From assembly GCF_001540865.1 (NCBI RefSeq), contig NC_033625.1, positions 10,622,463 through 10,686,462 of the forward strand: a stretch of DNA of 64,000 bases. Reading direction: 5' to 3'. The translations under genes were made by a program, and so were the position numbers. Below the pieces are notes generated by a model. That model was not told the DNA's origin. It saw only the letters and a program-made list of their open reading frames with translations, and ran no database searches. The stretch comes from Ananas comosus. Its lineage: Eukaryota; Streptophyta; Magnoliopsida; Poales; Bromeliaceae. The stretch's first letter is position 1; the number at the start of each line of letters is the position of its first letter. Positions 46,480 through 57,471 of this stretch are shown piece after piece.

Positions 46480-48200
46480 AATAGGGTAATAGGGAGCAAC
46501 AGGAGTTTGAAAGTTAGTGGGATGCTAGTATGGGCCAACCATTTTACGAAACAGCGTAAGAGTCCATACAAAACCTGACACATTAGCACACCAAACACCC
46601 AACAGCGAGAATGTGAAAGTTAGTGGCATTAAATGTAGCGACAGATTCGTACATTGACGTGATCGTTATACTCGAGTAAGTAGTGAAGAGGCACTGGCCG
46701 GTAAGAGAGAGGAAGAGACACCGGCGACACATCGAAGTTTTTCGGGAGAATTCATCCCGGATTTAATCCCTGGTTAAACTTCTTATTGCACCATTCTCAA
46801 CATACTGTTGAACGTGTATTATAAAATATATGGACCATCATTAGCCAGTTCTAAAAATTGTGGACTCGTTGCACCATTACTTTCAAACCATTGATCGATT
46901 ACTACGATAATATTACACCATTACGTGCTGATTTGAGCTCTTTTACAGCCCGTCGCACTATTAATCGCGTTTAACGTTGTAAACTTAATCGTGTGGTCGT
47001 TCACCAATTAGTGTAATAAATTAACTAAATGGTGCAACATCGTCGGAAATAAGATTTTCTCTGAATTTGTTTATAATATGAATGTAAAAGTGCAACATCG
47101 TCGGAAATAATAGTGTAACATCTGCTGTAATAGTGTAATACAGCTAAAAGCGGTGCAAGAATAGAATGAATTATACAGATATATTTACTATAAGGCGTAA
47201 CAATGTAAAGAAAGGGATCTCTTTATTAATATACAAGCAAATTATACATTGTCTTTGACGAAAACGCAACATATAATACACGTTTTGCATACAATACGAT
47301 GTTCACAACATCAACTGTAACTTTCGCATCAACATTATTAATGAACAAAATTAGGCTTTCATTTTACAAAAGTACTGATTCATCATCAAAGCTAGCCGGC
47401 AAATCCACGAGCACATAACATACTCTGAGGTTCCTCTATCGCTGAGGTTCCTCTATCGGAAGATGAAATGGCAAAGAGGAGAGGGCTCGCTCGGAGGGGT
47501 ATGTCGAGAGCTTTATTTGCACTAGGGACTTTGGCATTGACGTTTTGGCACTACATTGTTCGTAAAGAGACAGTATAGTCAGAAAAAAATTAGAATCTAT
47601 CGATAAGAATAAAGATCTAGAAGAATTTAAGAACCTGGTATAGGGTGGTACCTCGTCGCAAATAAAGCACAGTATTTCAGATAGTGCGAATCAATCTTAA
47701 CGCCTCCTTACTGGATGGTACACTTACGACCGAGCCTCTTCTTCGTCGACGTCTCTTACGGCTCTCTCCTCTCGTCTCGTGTACCTCCATCATCGCCGTT
47801 TCCTCGTCGCCGGTTGCCCAAGTCTCTAGAGAGTGCTTTTTATATATTGTAATGAAACGATAATACATCTGAAGAACCATTTTATAGAAAACTAAAAGGC
47901 ATTTGAAGAATCGAGTCGAGCGACTCCAAGACTGGGAGGTTGCGTAACCATTTAGGTCACCGACTATTAATGCTCGCAAAATATTAGTTTTCGTCGTGAA
48001 CAGAAAGTGGCTAATGCTCACCTCAAGAGCCGTATTACTGTAACATCACTTAAAAATATCAATTATTCATTAAATCGTATAATAATAGCGCAACGATAAG
48101 CTGTAATAATAGTGCAACGCCAGGTAACAAAATGCAAAAAAGGTGCAATACTGGCGCGATATTAGAGTAACATTCGTCATAACAGTGCAACGCTTTTACG
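46480..48200. other. MULE central spacer, likely promoter side of the minus-strand genes
   Basis: About 1.7 kb without a recognisable gene. It holds GTGCAA and TTGCAC motifs in both directions (46790-47160), a copy of the CATCAACTATAAC-type module near 47300 and a small Arg-rich ORF (47677-48021, minus) with no known domain. Confidence 0.4.
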
Positions 48201-48205
48201 AGGAA

Positions 48206-48786
48206 TGAAACTGAAGAAGCCATATTTAAACAAAACTAAAATATGTTTGAATAGTCGCTTTTACTTTTCCCGAGGCAGCTTCGATATAACCGCCGGTGTC
48301 TCTTATCCTCACAGAAGAGACGCTATAACGTAGACGTTACGCTACGTACTCTTAGAAGCATTAAATGCGCGCTGCGCTGGGAGCGTATATCCACGCTATT
48401 CGCCAGACCGTGTGTTTGCTGTTCCATGAATCTATTGCACTATTATGCTGACATAGTTGCACCCTTATGAACTTAGTTGTACTATTTTACCCTACGTTGC
48501 ACTATTAACCGCGTTGCGAACCGTTTCCTTTCGCCTCACCGGAGAGACACTATAACGTACACGTACTGTACATACGCTTCCGCAAGCATTAAATGCGCCC
48601 CAGTGCGGAAAACCTAATATTCCACGCTATTCGCCACACCCAATGTTTGCTGTTTGTAATCTTCACCGACGTCTCCGCTTCCTGAAATCATTGAACTATT
48701 CTGTCGACCACATTGCACCATTACAATCACAGTTGTAGTCTTTTACCCTACGTTGCACTATTAATCGCTGTGCGCGTCGCACTGTT
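48206..48786 (+). repeat. MULE internal direct repeat, copy 1
   Basis: Nearly the same as 50482-51062 (both start GAAACTGAAGAAGCCATATT and contain GCATTAAATGCG and repeated TTGCACTATT). The next stretch, 48784-48892, is repeated at 55188-55297. Confidence 0.85.
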
Positions 48787-48893
48787 ACACGCTTTAGCGG
48801 AGAATCTTGAACTCTTTTGATCTGAGTTACACCACTTAAAGCCTTCTTTAAATATAAATATCATTTCACCTCACCTTGCGTTGCACTATTATC

Positions 48894-50440
48894 GGCCTGC
48901 AATACCACGTAACGTTGTTCCGCCGCGGCCGCCAAACGTCCGCATACAACCGGGCGGAAGAAAGGTTTCGCGACGAGAGTCTATTACTAACGGCTTAATA
49001 AAGAAGCGGTGCCGGAATTGCCAGAGATTGGGGCACAACAAAAGGTCATGCAAGAACCCTCCTGTGCCTAGAGCAAACCAGCCGCCCGCGACGACATCCG
49101 CGGGCGCACCGCAGGAAACATCGAAAAATCCATACGTCTTATTGTAATAGTTCAAGGTTAATGTTAATAGTGAACATATAGATAATTTGATTAAGTAAAT
49201 TTTTGTAATAGTATAAAATAGAGGATAACAGTTCAACATATTTAATAAATAGTGTAACGAGGATCTCAAAATTTTTACTGGTTAAGTGAGGTTGCACTGA
49301 AACGAGTTTACGGATGCACTGTTATAGCGGTCATTGCACCATTTCTACTGCAGTAGAAAATTCCTGTTGCACTATTATCCCCGGCGCACAGAGGCTAATT
49401 CGACACGGCTTCTGAATAGTCGGTTTATCTTATCGAGACAGTTTCGATATACCCACCGGTGTCTCTTCGAGCGCCGAAGAGACGCTATAACGTAGACGTT
49501 AGTGTTTGCTATCAGGTTTATAATTTATTAGGTCAGCCGAAAGGCACCGGTGGGTTGGTGAGGTGACGATTCGTTTTGTTTAAATATCGGTTCTTCAGAT
49601 GCATTCCCCATTAAGGAGACAGTGGTGTTCGTGAAAGAAGTGAAGACGACAACGGCATTCCCGGTAAGAGGACGCGCAACGTTTCCCCTCCGCAGCAACG
49701 CTTCCCCTCTTACGAGGAAGGCCGTTTGTCGCCTTCGACTCGTTCACAAATATTGGCCTTGCTTTAACCTCCTCGCCTTTACGTAGAGAAGATTCGCACT
49801 ATCTGGAGTGTTTTATTTGCTAGGAGCCCATTGGCCCTCCTCTCATACAGTTTCTTAATTTCTTGCAGATATTTATTCTTATCGTTGGATTTTAATGTTT
49901 TTCTGTCTGTACTGTCTGTTTCATGGTAGAGCGGAGCTCCAAATTGCACAAAGCAAATGAAACATTCCAGATAGTGCGAATCAACCTTAACGCCTCGTTG
50001 CTGGATCGATCGTACCCTTCCGATCGAGCCTCCTCCTCCTCCTAGAAGTCTTCTTCGGCAGTCTCCTTCGGCAGTCTCCTTTGGCCAATACCTGTTTGCG
50101 TCGGCTATGTGATCGTGGATTTGCAGATAAACTTCGAGGATTACATAATCAATCTTATGAAGAGATTGTTATAGTTGATGTAATAGATGGTTGCATTGTG
50201 ATAAAATCGTATTTGTATTTTATTAAGTACTATAAAATCATGTAATCGGCTTTATAGATAATGTAATTCTTGTTACAGATTAATGTACTCACGAATTTGT
50301 TACACTATTTACAAGTTACTCTTTTTTACAAAACATTGTTGCACTGTTCACTTCATTTTATAATATTAATTTCAAACCTTTTTACACTATTATGCTCATG
50401 TTTTCGCCTAGCCTGGGAAACGTTAATAAGGAATTGTACT
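48894..50440. repeat. right arm of internal 1.55-kb inverted repeat
   Basis: Inverted copy of 37580-39124. Its plus strand repeats the MURA zinc-knuckle exon (48894-49147, CRNCQRLGHNKRSC) without the rest of the gene, then the TTGCACTATT-rich module and the CTCCTTCGGCAGTCTCC module. Confidence 0.85.
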
Positions 50441-50481
50441 ATTATGTTATTGTTATCAACTAGCCTGGGAAACGTTAATAT

Positions 50482-51062
50482 GAAACTGAAGAAGCCATAT
50501 TTAAACAAAGCCAAAATATGTTTGAATAGTCGCTTTTACTTTTCCCGAGGCAGCTTCGATATAACCGCCGGTGTCCCCTATCCTCACAGAAGAGACGCTA
50601 TAATGTAGACGTTACGCTACGTACTTTTAGAAGCATTAAATGCGTGCTGCGCTGGGAGCGTATATCCACGCTATTCGCCAGACCGTGTGTTTGCTGTTCC
50701 ATGAATCCATTGCACTATTATGGTGACATAGTTGCACCCTTATGAACTTAGTTATACTATTTTACCCTACGTTGCACTATTAACTGCGTTGTGAACCGTT
50801 TCCTTTCGCCTCACCAGAGAGACACTATAACGTACACGATACTGTACATACGCTTCCGCAAGCATTAAATGCGCCCCTGCGCGTGAAACGTAATATTCCA
50901 CGCTATTCGCCACACCCAGTGTTTGCTGTTTGGAATCTCCATCGACGCCTCCGCTTTCTGAAATCATTGAACTATTCTGTTAACCATATTGCACCATTAC
51001 AATCACCGTTGTAGTCTTTTACCCTACGTTGCATAATTAATCGCCGTGCGCGTCGCACCGTC
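50482..51062 (+). repeat. MULE internal direct repeat, copy 2
   Basis: Second copy of 48206-48786. Only a few substitutions separate them. Confidence 0.85.
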
Positions 51063-51127
51063 AATCCCGTCACATTTTAATGCTACTGGCAGGCACGAAG
51101 AGTGACGTGTACGTTATATTTGGTTAA

Positions 51128-51586
51128 GTGAGGAGAAGAGGCACCGGCGGGTTTGTCAGCCGACGATTCGTTTTGTTTAAATATCGGTTCTTCAGATGGA
51201 TCTCCCTTTACGGAGACACAACCTTTGGTGAAGGAGGTGAATCGACAACGGCGTTCCCTGCAAGAGGAAGCGCAGCGCCGAAGTACGAGATGGAGCCTCC
51301 TCCTACTCCGCCGCGCCGCTTCCTCCTGCCGGGAACGCCGTTCGTCGCCTTCGCATCCTTGACCAATAGTTTCGTCGCCTTAACCTCGTCGCCTTTACGA
51401 AGAGATGAGTCGCCGCAGGCGCCACAACGACTGGTACCAGGCTACAGTTCGTCCATGACGTTTAGCACGACTGTAGACTGGCGCCGAAGTAAGAGTTCGA
51501 GGAGAGCGGCTCGCCTCTCGAAGGCGAGCCGAAGCAGAGTTCGTGGAGTAGGCCCGGGCCTCCGCTCCGAAGGCGTAACCATCTAA
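51128..51586 (+). other. open frame in a repeated MULE module
   Basis: A 152-codon frame starting MRRRGTGGFVSRRF. Related sequence occurs at 49540-49800 (plus) and 38200-38480 (minus), where the frame is not kept, so it is probably a repeat module rather than a gene. No domain is recognised. Confidence 0.3.
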
Positions 51587-51832
51587 GGCAATGAGGCGTT
51601 AAGATTGGATTTCGCACTATCTGGAGTGCTTTATTTGCCACGAGGCCCCATCTGGCCCCTCTCTCATACAGGTCTTGCAAATTCTTGCAGATCTTTATTG
51701 TTAATTGATGGATTCTTAGGTTAGGCTTGATTGAACATGTCTTGTTTTCAGTGGTAGAGGCGGCAGCTCCAAAAGGGCTGTGAGGCAAATAAAGCACCTC
51801 CCAGATTAGTGCAAATCATCTTAACGGCCTTG

Positions 51833-54671
51833 TGTCACGCCCCCCGCTCCTACCGAAGCCAGATACCCATTTGCGGTCCGTTCGGGCACCCCGGCGCACC
51901 AGCCGAAGCGGACAGGCACCTCCCCCTGTCGCGCCCAAGGCTAAAGCGACCGAGATGTGTGGCAACAATGCCATGGGAAAACAACTTGAGTAACATACAC
52001 ACCCATCCAACAATGGCGAGAGCCACAACAGTGCTAAACATATAAAGAGCACAGCCATCCAAGTAGAGAACATGTGGAATAATAGAGAGAAATAACTAAG
52101 CCTAGTTAATCCATTTCCACTTTTGTACATTTAACCTACAATTAAAGCTTCCAAAAATACATCCAATGGAACTTAAAGCCTTACAATTTCCAAAATGGCC
52201 TCACACACCTATACATCATCTATCTCATCAAAAGTATCACGGTAAGCGTCTATGCAAGTAGGAAAGTAACTACGTACCAATACAGGGCGCTAAGCCCTTA
52301 CCGCCGCGGTCCTTGCGCGGGCAAGCTCTCCTCGTCGTGTAACCTGCATACCCAAACAACAAAGGGTGCAGAACTATAATGAATATAGTTCGCCAGTGGG
52401 TTCGACCCGCCGACCTCCGCGATCTACACCACTAAGGTGCTAAGCAGGGCATAGGAGAGAGCGAGAGCGGAAAGACATAGCGTAATATATATGAAGCAAG
52501 TAAACGGTAAAGCATAATGTAAAGGCGATGCTAAGTATCCAATCTATGCCGTCAATCCAATGACTATGAATGATGAAACTACATACCCATAATGTGCAAC
52601 CTTATCTCATGATACTATGCTCACACGAATACATGTATGAAAGCTGCAACATAAAGGTAAGCCTATCTCATACTACCGACGTCTGTCTACTCAGTCACAT
52701 AGGTGAGGGATCCGCTCCCCACTCACCGACTCACATCTAAACACACAACGCGGGAAGGCATCCGCGTCACTCGCCTCGACTTACAATCTAAACACAACGG
52801 GGAGGATCCGCCTCACCTCGACCTCGGCCCGCACCCACAATCTAAACACAACCGGGAGGATCCCCGCTCCACTCGCCGACCGCACAATCTAACAACAACG
52901 GGGAGGATCCCGCTCACTGACGCCGCGCGACCACTCGACATAGGTACGACAACCAAATCTCAACTAATAGGTGAGGACCAGTCACTCACCCGACTCACCT
53001 GGGAGGATCAGGCTCACTCACCCCAAGACTGTCTGCGGGACCCAACACATCCCTCCCGGGACCCAAACGGCTATCCCTATCATGTGACGACTCCGGAGTG
53101 TACTGCTTGTGTGGAGCGACCCACACAAGCTCGAACAGACATATGAGTATGATCATATCCCCATCATGAGGATACCCTACACTCCTAGACAACCCACACT
53201 TGGGAATTAGTTCACTTCTAAGTTCAACATGCAATGAGAGTTTTCATCTACAGCTCTAAGTTCATCAATGCCACTGTTCTTGTATTCAATGTTTGACTAG
53301 ATGGCCCTCGTTATCATCTAAGTGTTCTTTATACACTCTTAGCACTAACTCCCTAGGTTATCATTTTCCTAGGTTCATATCCACATAAGCATATTCCTTC
53401 CTTATCAACTATCTTTTCATTATAGGGTCTCAAGTCATTTGACACTATATTAAGCATACTAGATTCAAGTATTAGACAAATTAACTCTACATTATTCTAC
53501 TAGTATGCAAGAACATGTAACAATTACATTTAGCACCCTACAATGCAACATTTCAATATGTAATTGATCGACAATAGAACTCAGACATAAAGAGCAGTCC
53601 GACTGCTTCGGGATGGCACTCCCCCACCTTTAGGTGATGCCACGAGCCCACGATCCCGATTTCGCGATTTTAGGAAGCTTTCGCCGCGAGCTGCGGCAAT
53701 CTGTACCTCAACAAGCCTTTTCTTCAATATCTTCGCGTACGCTCATCGTATCGCCGAACCGAGCGCACCAACGCGTTCGTTGACCTACCAATTAGGTTAG
53801 AAGGAGATCAATCCCAAGATTAGGACTCATAATTACAAAACCCCATTTTCTAACCCCTATGGTTTATCATCTTTCCCAAATAGGTCCCTAGACCATAGAA
53901 ATCCATGAACAACCTCACCATGACATCTCCTAGAAGCTAGATCTAGAAGGAAATACCAAACCCTAACACCAAAACCATAAAACCCTCAAAACCTAGGGTA
54001 CTTATCTCAAATGGAAGCTCTCCTCCAAGCTAGGTTGCCATTAGAGGGTTCCTTCATCACCATCCAAGCTTTTCTCCACCATGGTTTCACCATTGGAGCA
54101 CCTCAAGGAGGGAGAGGAAGAGATCTAGAGAGAGAGAGAGCTCTCAAGTTGGTGTTGGAGAGGAGAGAAATAAGGGCTAAACCTCATCTCTCCAACATAT
54201 AAACTCACACATACACATTTGCACTTAACCCCCCACACCCCTCAATGTTTAACACAATGATCCAGCCCAAACTGGGCATTTTCGGGTGCTGGGACCGGTC
54301 TCTGGACTTGAGGGACCGGTCCCCGAAGGTCCAGAAAAACAGCATTTCCAGACTTAGCCAAATTTTCAGCTTTTTCACCGTTTCTTCTCCGTTTTCTCCC
54401 GTTTTCGCTCGTTTGACCTCCGATTCTTTTCAAATCGAACCGAGACTCTCCAAACATATTTTCGAGCGTATTTTCATCATCTTTTCATCCACGCTAATGC
54501 TGGATTTAATCCATGGCCTAACATAGCCTTTCGGGTTCAGTTTTCACTCCTACGCGCACCGAATCGCCCGGATGTTCCCGAACTTCACCGAACTTCACCG
54601 GAACCTTTCAAATGGCTCTCCAACCAAATGTACACCGTAACTTCATGATTTTAGAAGTCCGTTACCTTACA
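51833..54671 (-). mobile_element. solo LTR, family B, inside the MULE
   Basis: TGTCACGCCCC at 51833 to CCTTACA at 54671 (2839 bp), flanked by GCCTTG (51827-51832 and 54672-54677). The related MULE module at 49985-50000 shows the uninterrupted site. Contents: hairpin (52369-52394), a GGATCC-containing tandem array with many small indels (52700-53060), a CCGG palindrome pair (54290-54325). It is the youngest layer of the nest. Confidence 0.9.
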
Positions 54672-55580
54672 GCCTTGTTGCTGGATCTACCCTTCCGAAC
54701 GACCTTCATCCTCGTCGCAGTCTCCTTCGGCAGTCTCCTCATCGCAGTCTCCTCCCCGCAGTCTCCTCCTCGCAATCTCCTCCTCGCAGTCTCCTGCGGA
54801 AGTCTCCCCTGGCCTATACCTATTACCTTAGGCTATGTGCGCGTGGAATTACAGACAAGCTTCGATGATTACATATTTCTGTTAAATAATTATATTATGT
54901 TCAGTTTGTTATAGTTGATGTAATAGAATTTTGCATTGTAGGCAAATCCTTTTTGTATTTTGCAAACTTCTATAAAATCGTGTACTCGGCTTTAAAGAAA
55001 ATGTAATTCTTGTTCACAAATTAATGTAATCCTTAGGAATTTGTTACACTATTTACCAGTTACAATATTTACCAAACAATGTTGAATTGTTTACATCATA
55101 GTATAATATAAATTTCGACCATTTTTGCACTATTATGTTCATGTTAACACCAATTCTGTGAAAATTTTGTGCTACATATCGTACTGTTACACGCTTTAGC
55201 GGAAAATCTTGAACTCTTTTGATCTGAGTTACACCACTTAAAGACTTCTTTAAATATAAATTTCATTTCACCCCACCTTGCGTTGCACTATTCTCGGCGT
55301 TTAAAGTTGCAGAATTTTTATACGTTGTATCCACCTCTCCAACGCATCCTTACAAGCTTAGTACGAGTCTTTTTCAAAACATTGCACTGGTATTACTAGC
55401 GTATTGCACTGTTACAAGTTTCGTTGCACTCGTTTTTAAATCCATTACACTGTTATTTTCCCGTATTGCACTCTTACAAGCTTATTTGCACTCTTTTGAA
55501 AAATATTGTTCTGTAATTCACACTGCCTTGCACTATTATTCGCGTTTAACTGTGAACTTATTTAACAGTTAAAAGAATGC

Positions 55581-55814
55581 GTGATATTTTATAGGAAAGC
55601 TTTACACAATCGTTTAGCCGTTATGTCGCGCCTCTCGAACTCCGAACCCCGCCGGCGACCGTCCAGCCCCTCCGGCAAGCTTCCTGGCACGCTGACTCTT
55701 ATATCGCACATCGCCGACCGCGTACGCCGCAGCGACCGTCCTGCGCCGCCGACGCTTCGCCTGCATTTGGAGGGGACGTCGTTCTTCTGCACTTTTAAGT
55801 TCAGATTATATTAA
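55581..55814 (+). other. GC-rich 77-codon frame, possible captured gene fragment
   Basis: From 55615 the frame (MSRLSNSEPRRRPSS, then GKLPGTLTLISHIADRV) is GC-rich in an AT-rich setting and has no partner in the left half of the MULE. MULEs often pick up host exons between their ends. No family is recognised, so capture is only a suggestion. Confidence 0.3.
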
Positions 55815-55975
55815 GAAATAGAAAAGTAAAATTTTGACTGGTTAAGAAGAGGTTGCCTAGCGATGCACTGTTAGAAGGAAAGTTGCACCATTTTTCCTGG
55901 TGTTCTACTTTGCGTTGCACTATTATCCTTGTTGCGGGCTGTGTAGATTTTGTCATTTATTGTGAGTAATTGTAT

Positions 55976-56274
55976 TAAAGTCTTAAAACCGAACAGGAAA
56001 CAGCGGGGCCGGCGAATAGCGGGGGCGGATGTGGTCCGGGTTCCGAGAAATGAGCGAGATTGCGTAAGGCGGAAGCGGCGCATTTAATGCGCGCCAGACC
56101 GTACGGCAGGGTAGTAGGGTAGTATACGTATGTCAAGAAATACGCGGGAGGCTATTGTATAGGAGGGGCATTTTGGTCAGGCGGCGGAAAAAGCGGACCG
56201 AATCTGCAAAAACGAAAAAGGTGGCCCGGTTTTGCAAAAGCCCAAAATAAGTGGATTTTTTATGCAAATTGGCC
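55976..56274 (-). repeat. MULE right terminal inverted repeat
   Basis: 299 bp, the inverted partner of 35071-35370. Inside it, 55800-55975 still resembles the left subterminal modules (GGTGCAAC, AACCAGTCAAAATTTTAC on the minus strand). Confidence 0.93.
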
Positions 56275-56937
56275 TAGTTTAATTTGTATAGAACATTATT
56301 TATAATTTGATACAAAAAATATGTCTAATAGTTCAAAGTATAAAATAATATATAAAAATTTATAGTATTTAATATGAAAAAAAAAATTTATGAGTTGAAT
56401 ATCTAATCTTTTCAGCCTCACATGTCTTTTCTTCTGCCTTCAATCTCATATTATTTATTTTCATTTATGCAGTTAAAATAAATAAATTATATAGATAAAT
56501 ACTGGATTAAACTATCCAATCATATATAACTAAAATTAAATTTTATATTGAATAATAATATTTTACTTTAAAAATATTCTGTATATTTTCTCAAGTATAA
56601 CAATTAATAGCAAGATAGGCAACGACAGGCATATACTGGCTACTTGGTAACTTTGAGGGCTTTTGGCATGGCCGCATAGGGTGAGAGACAGAAAAAGAGA
56701 AAGAGCTATTGAAAATTTAGAGCTATGTGAAGAAGAAAGAAAGGAAAATGTATAAATTTAGTAAATTTTGTCTTTTATTTGTCTATTGGGTTTGTTTTTA
56801 TGAGCCAACAATATTGGCCTAATTTTAACTAAACTCAGATTATTCAGTCAGCCATATATAATTAAAATATATTATATTTATATTATTTTTAATATATATT
56901 ATATATATATAATATAATATATATATATATATATATA

Positions 56938-57171
56938 GGCTGGGGCTACTATATTTTTATGAGTATAGACCCCTTATACTCTAATGAATGATGGATGTGT
57001 GGTTAGGATAGATGGCGGTCCCCACTTAAAATGATAGTGGTCCCTTAGGTGAGTGGGTGTTGTTAAATAGATATATCTAACGGATGAAAATGATTAATGG
57101 AATAAATCTATGATCGAAAACTTATGAGTATAAGGGAGCCAATACTCAATAAAAGATATAGTAGCGGACTC
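56938..57171. mobile_element. MITE 1 in a TA microsatellite
   Basis: 234 bp with inverted ends: left GGCTGGGGCTACTATAT, right reading inward GAGTCCGCTACTATAT, followed on both sides by TTTTAT and GAGTAT. It is bordered by TA repeats. Confidence 0.65.
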
Positions 57172-57260
57172 TATTATATATTATATGATATATATATAAT
57201 ATATATATATATAATATATAATATATATATAATATATATAATATAGTGTAGAATACTAAT

Positions 57261-57471
57261 GCTATCAAAAATATAGAGGATTTGATGTTTTCGAATTTTT
57301 GACCGTTTATAGAATTTATGGTAGGATGATTGCGCTCCCCCTAGGATTAAATAATATCCCTAAGATTGAGTGGGCCCTACAAGATAATAATAGTATTAAT
57401 TCGAAGAAATGATTAGTTGATCTAAAAATCAAAAATCGAAAGCCCACCAGATCCTCTATACTTTCGATAAC
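57261..57471. mobile_element. MITE 2
   Basis: 211 bp with inverted ends: left GCTATCAAAAATATAGAGGA, right reading inward GTTATCGAAAGTATAGAGGA. The interior contains CCCTAGGATTAAATAATATC. It abuts TA repeats on its right. Confidence 0.7.

Larger units (their letters stand above)
35071..56274. mobile_element. giant Mutator-like element (MULE), 21.2 kb
   Basis: Inverted ends of 300 bp (35071-35370 and 55976-56274, five substitutions and one indel) start GGCCAATTTGCATAAAAAATCC. They are flanked by the 9-bp duplication TAGTTTAAT (35062-35070 and 56275-56283), the Mutator signature. It encodes a MURA-type transposase (38872-41195), a decayed second copy (42470-44180) and a Ulp1-associated-type ORF (44697-46354), all on the minus strand. 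The rest is duplicated non-coding modules. A solo LTR-B is inserted at 51833-54671, so the original element was about 18.4 kb. Confidence 0.93.

Noticed and set aside
54011..54202. Small frame in the B LTR
   Set aside because: Same LTR region in other copies is not open, and no domain is seen.
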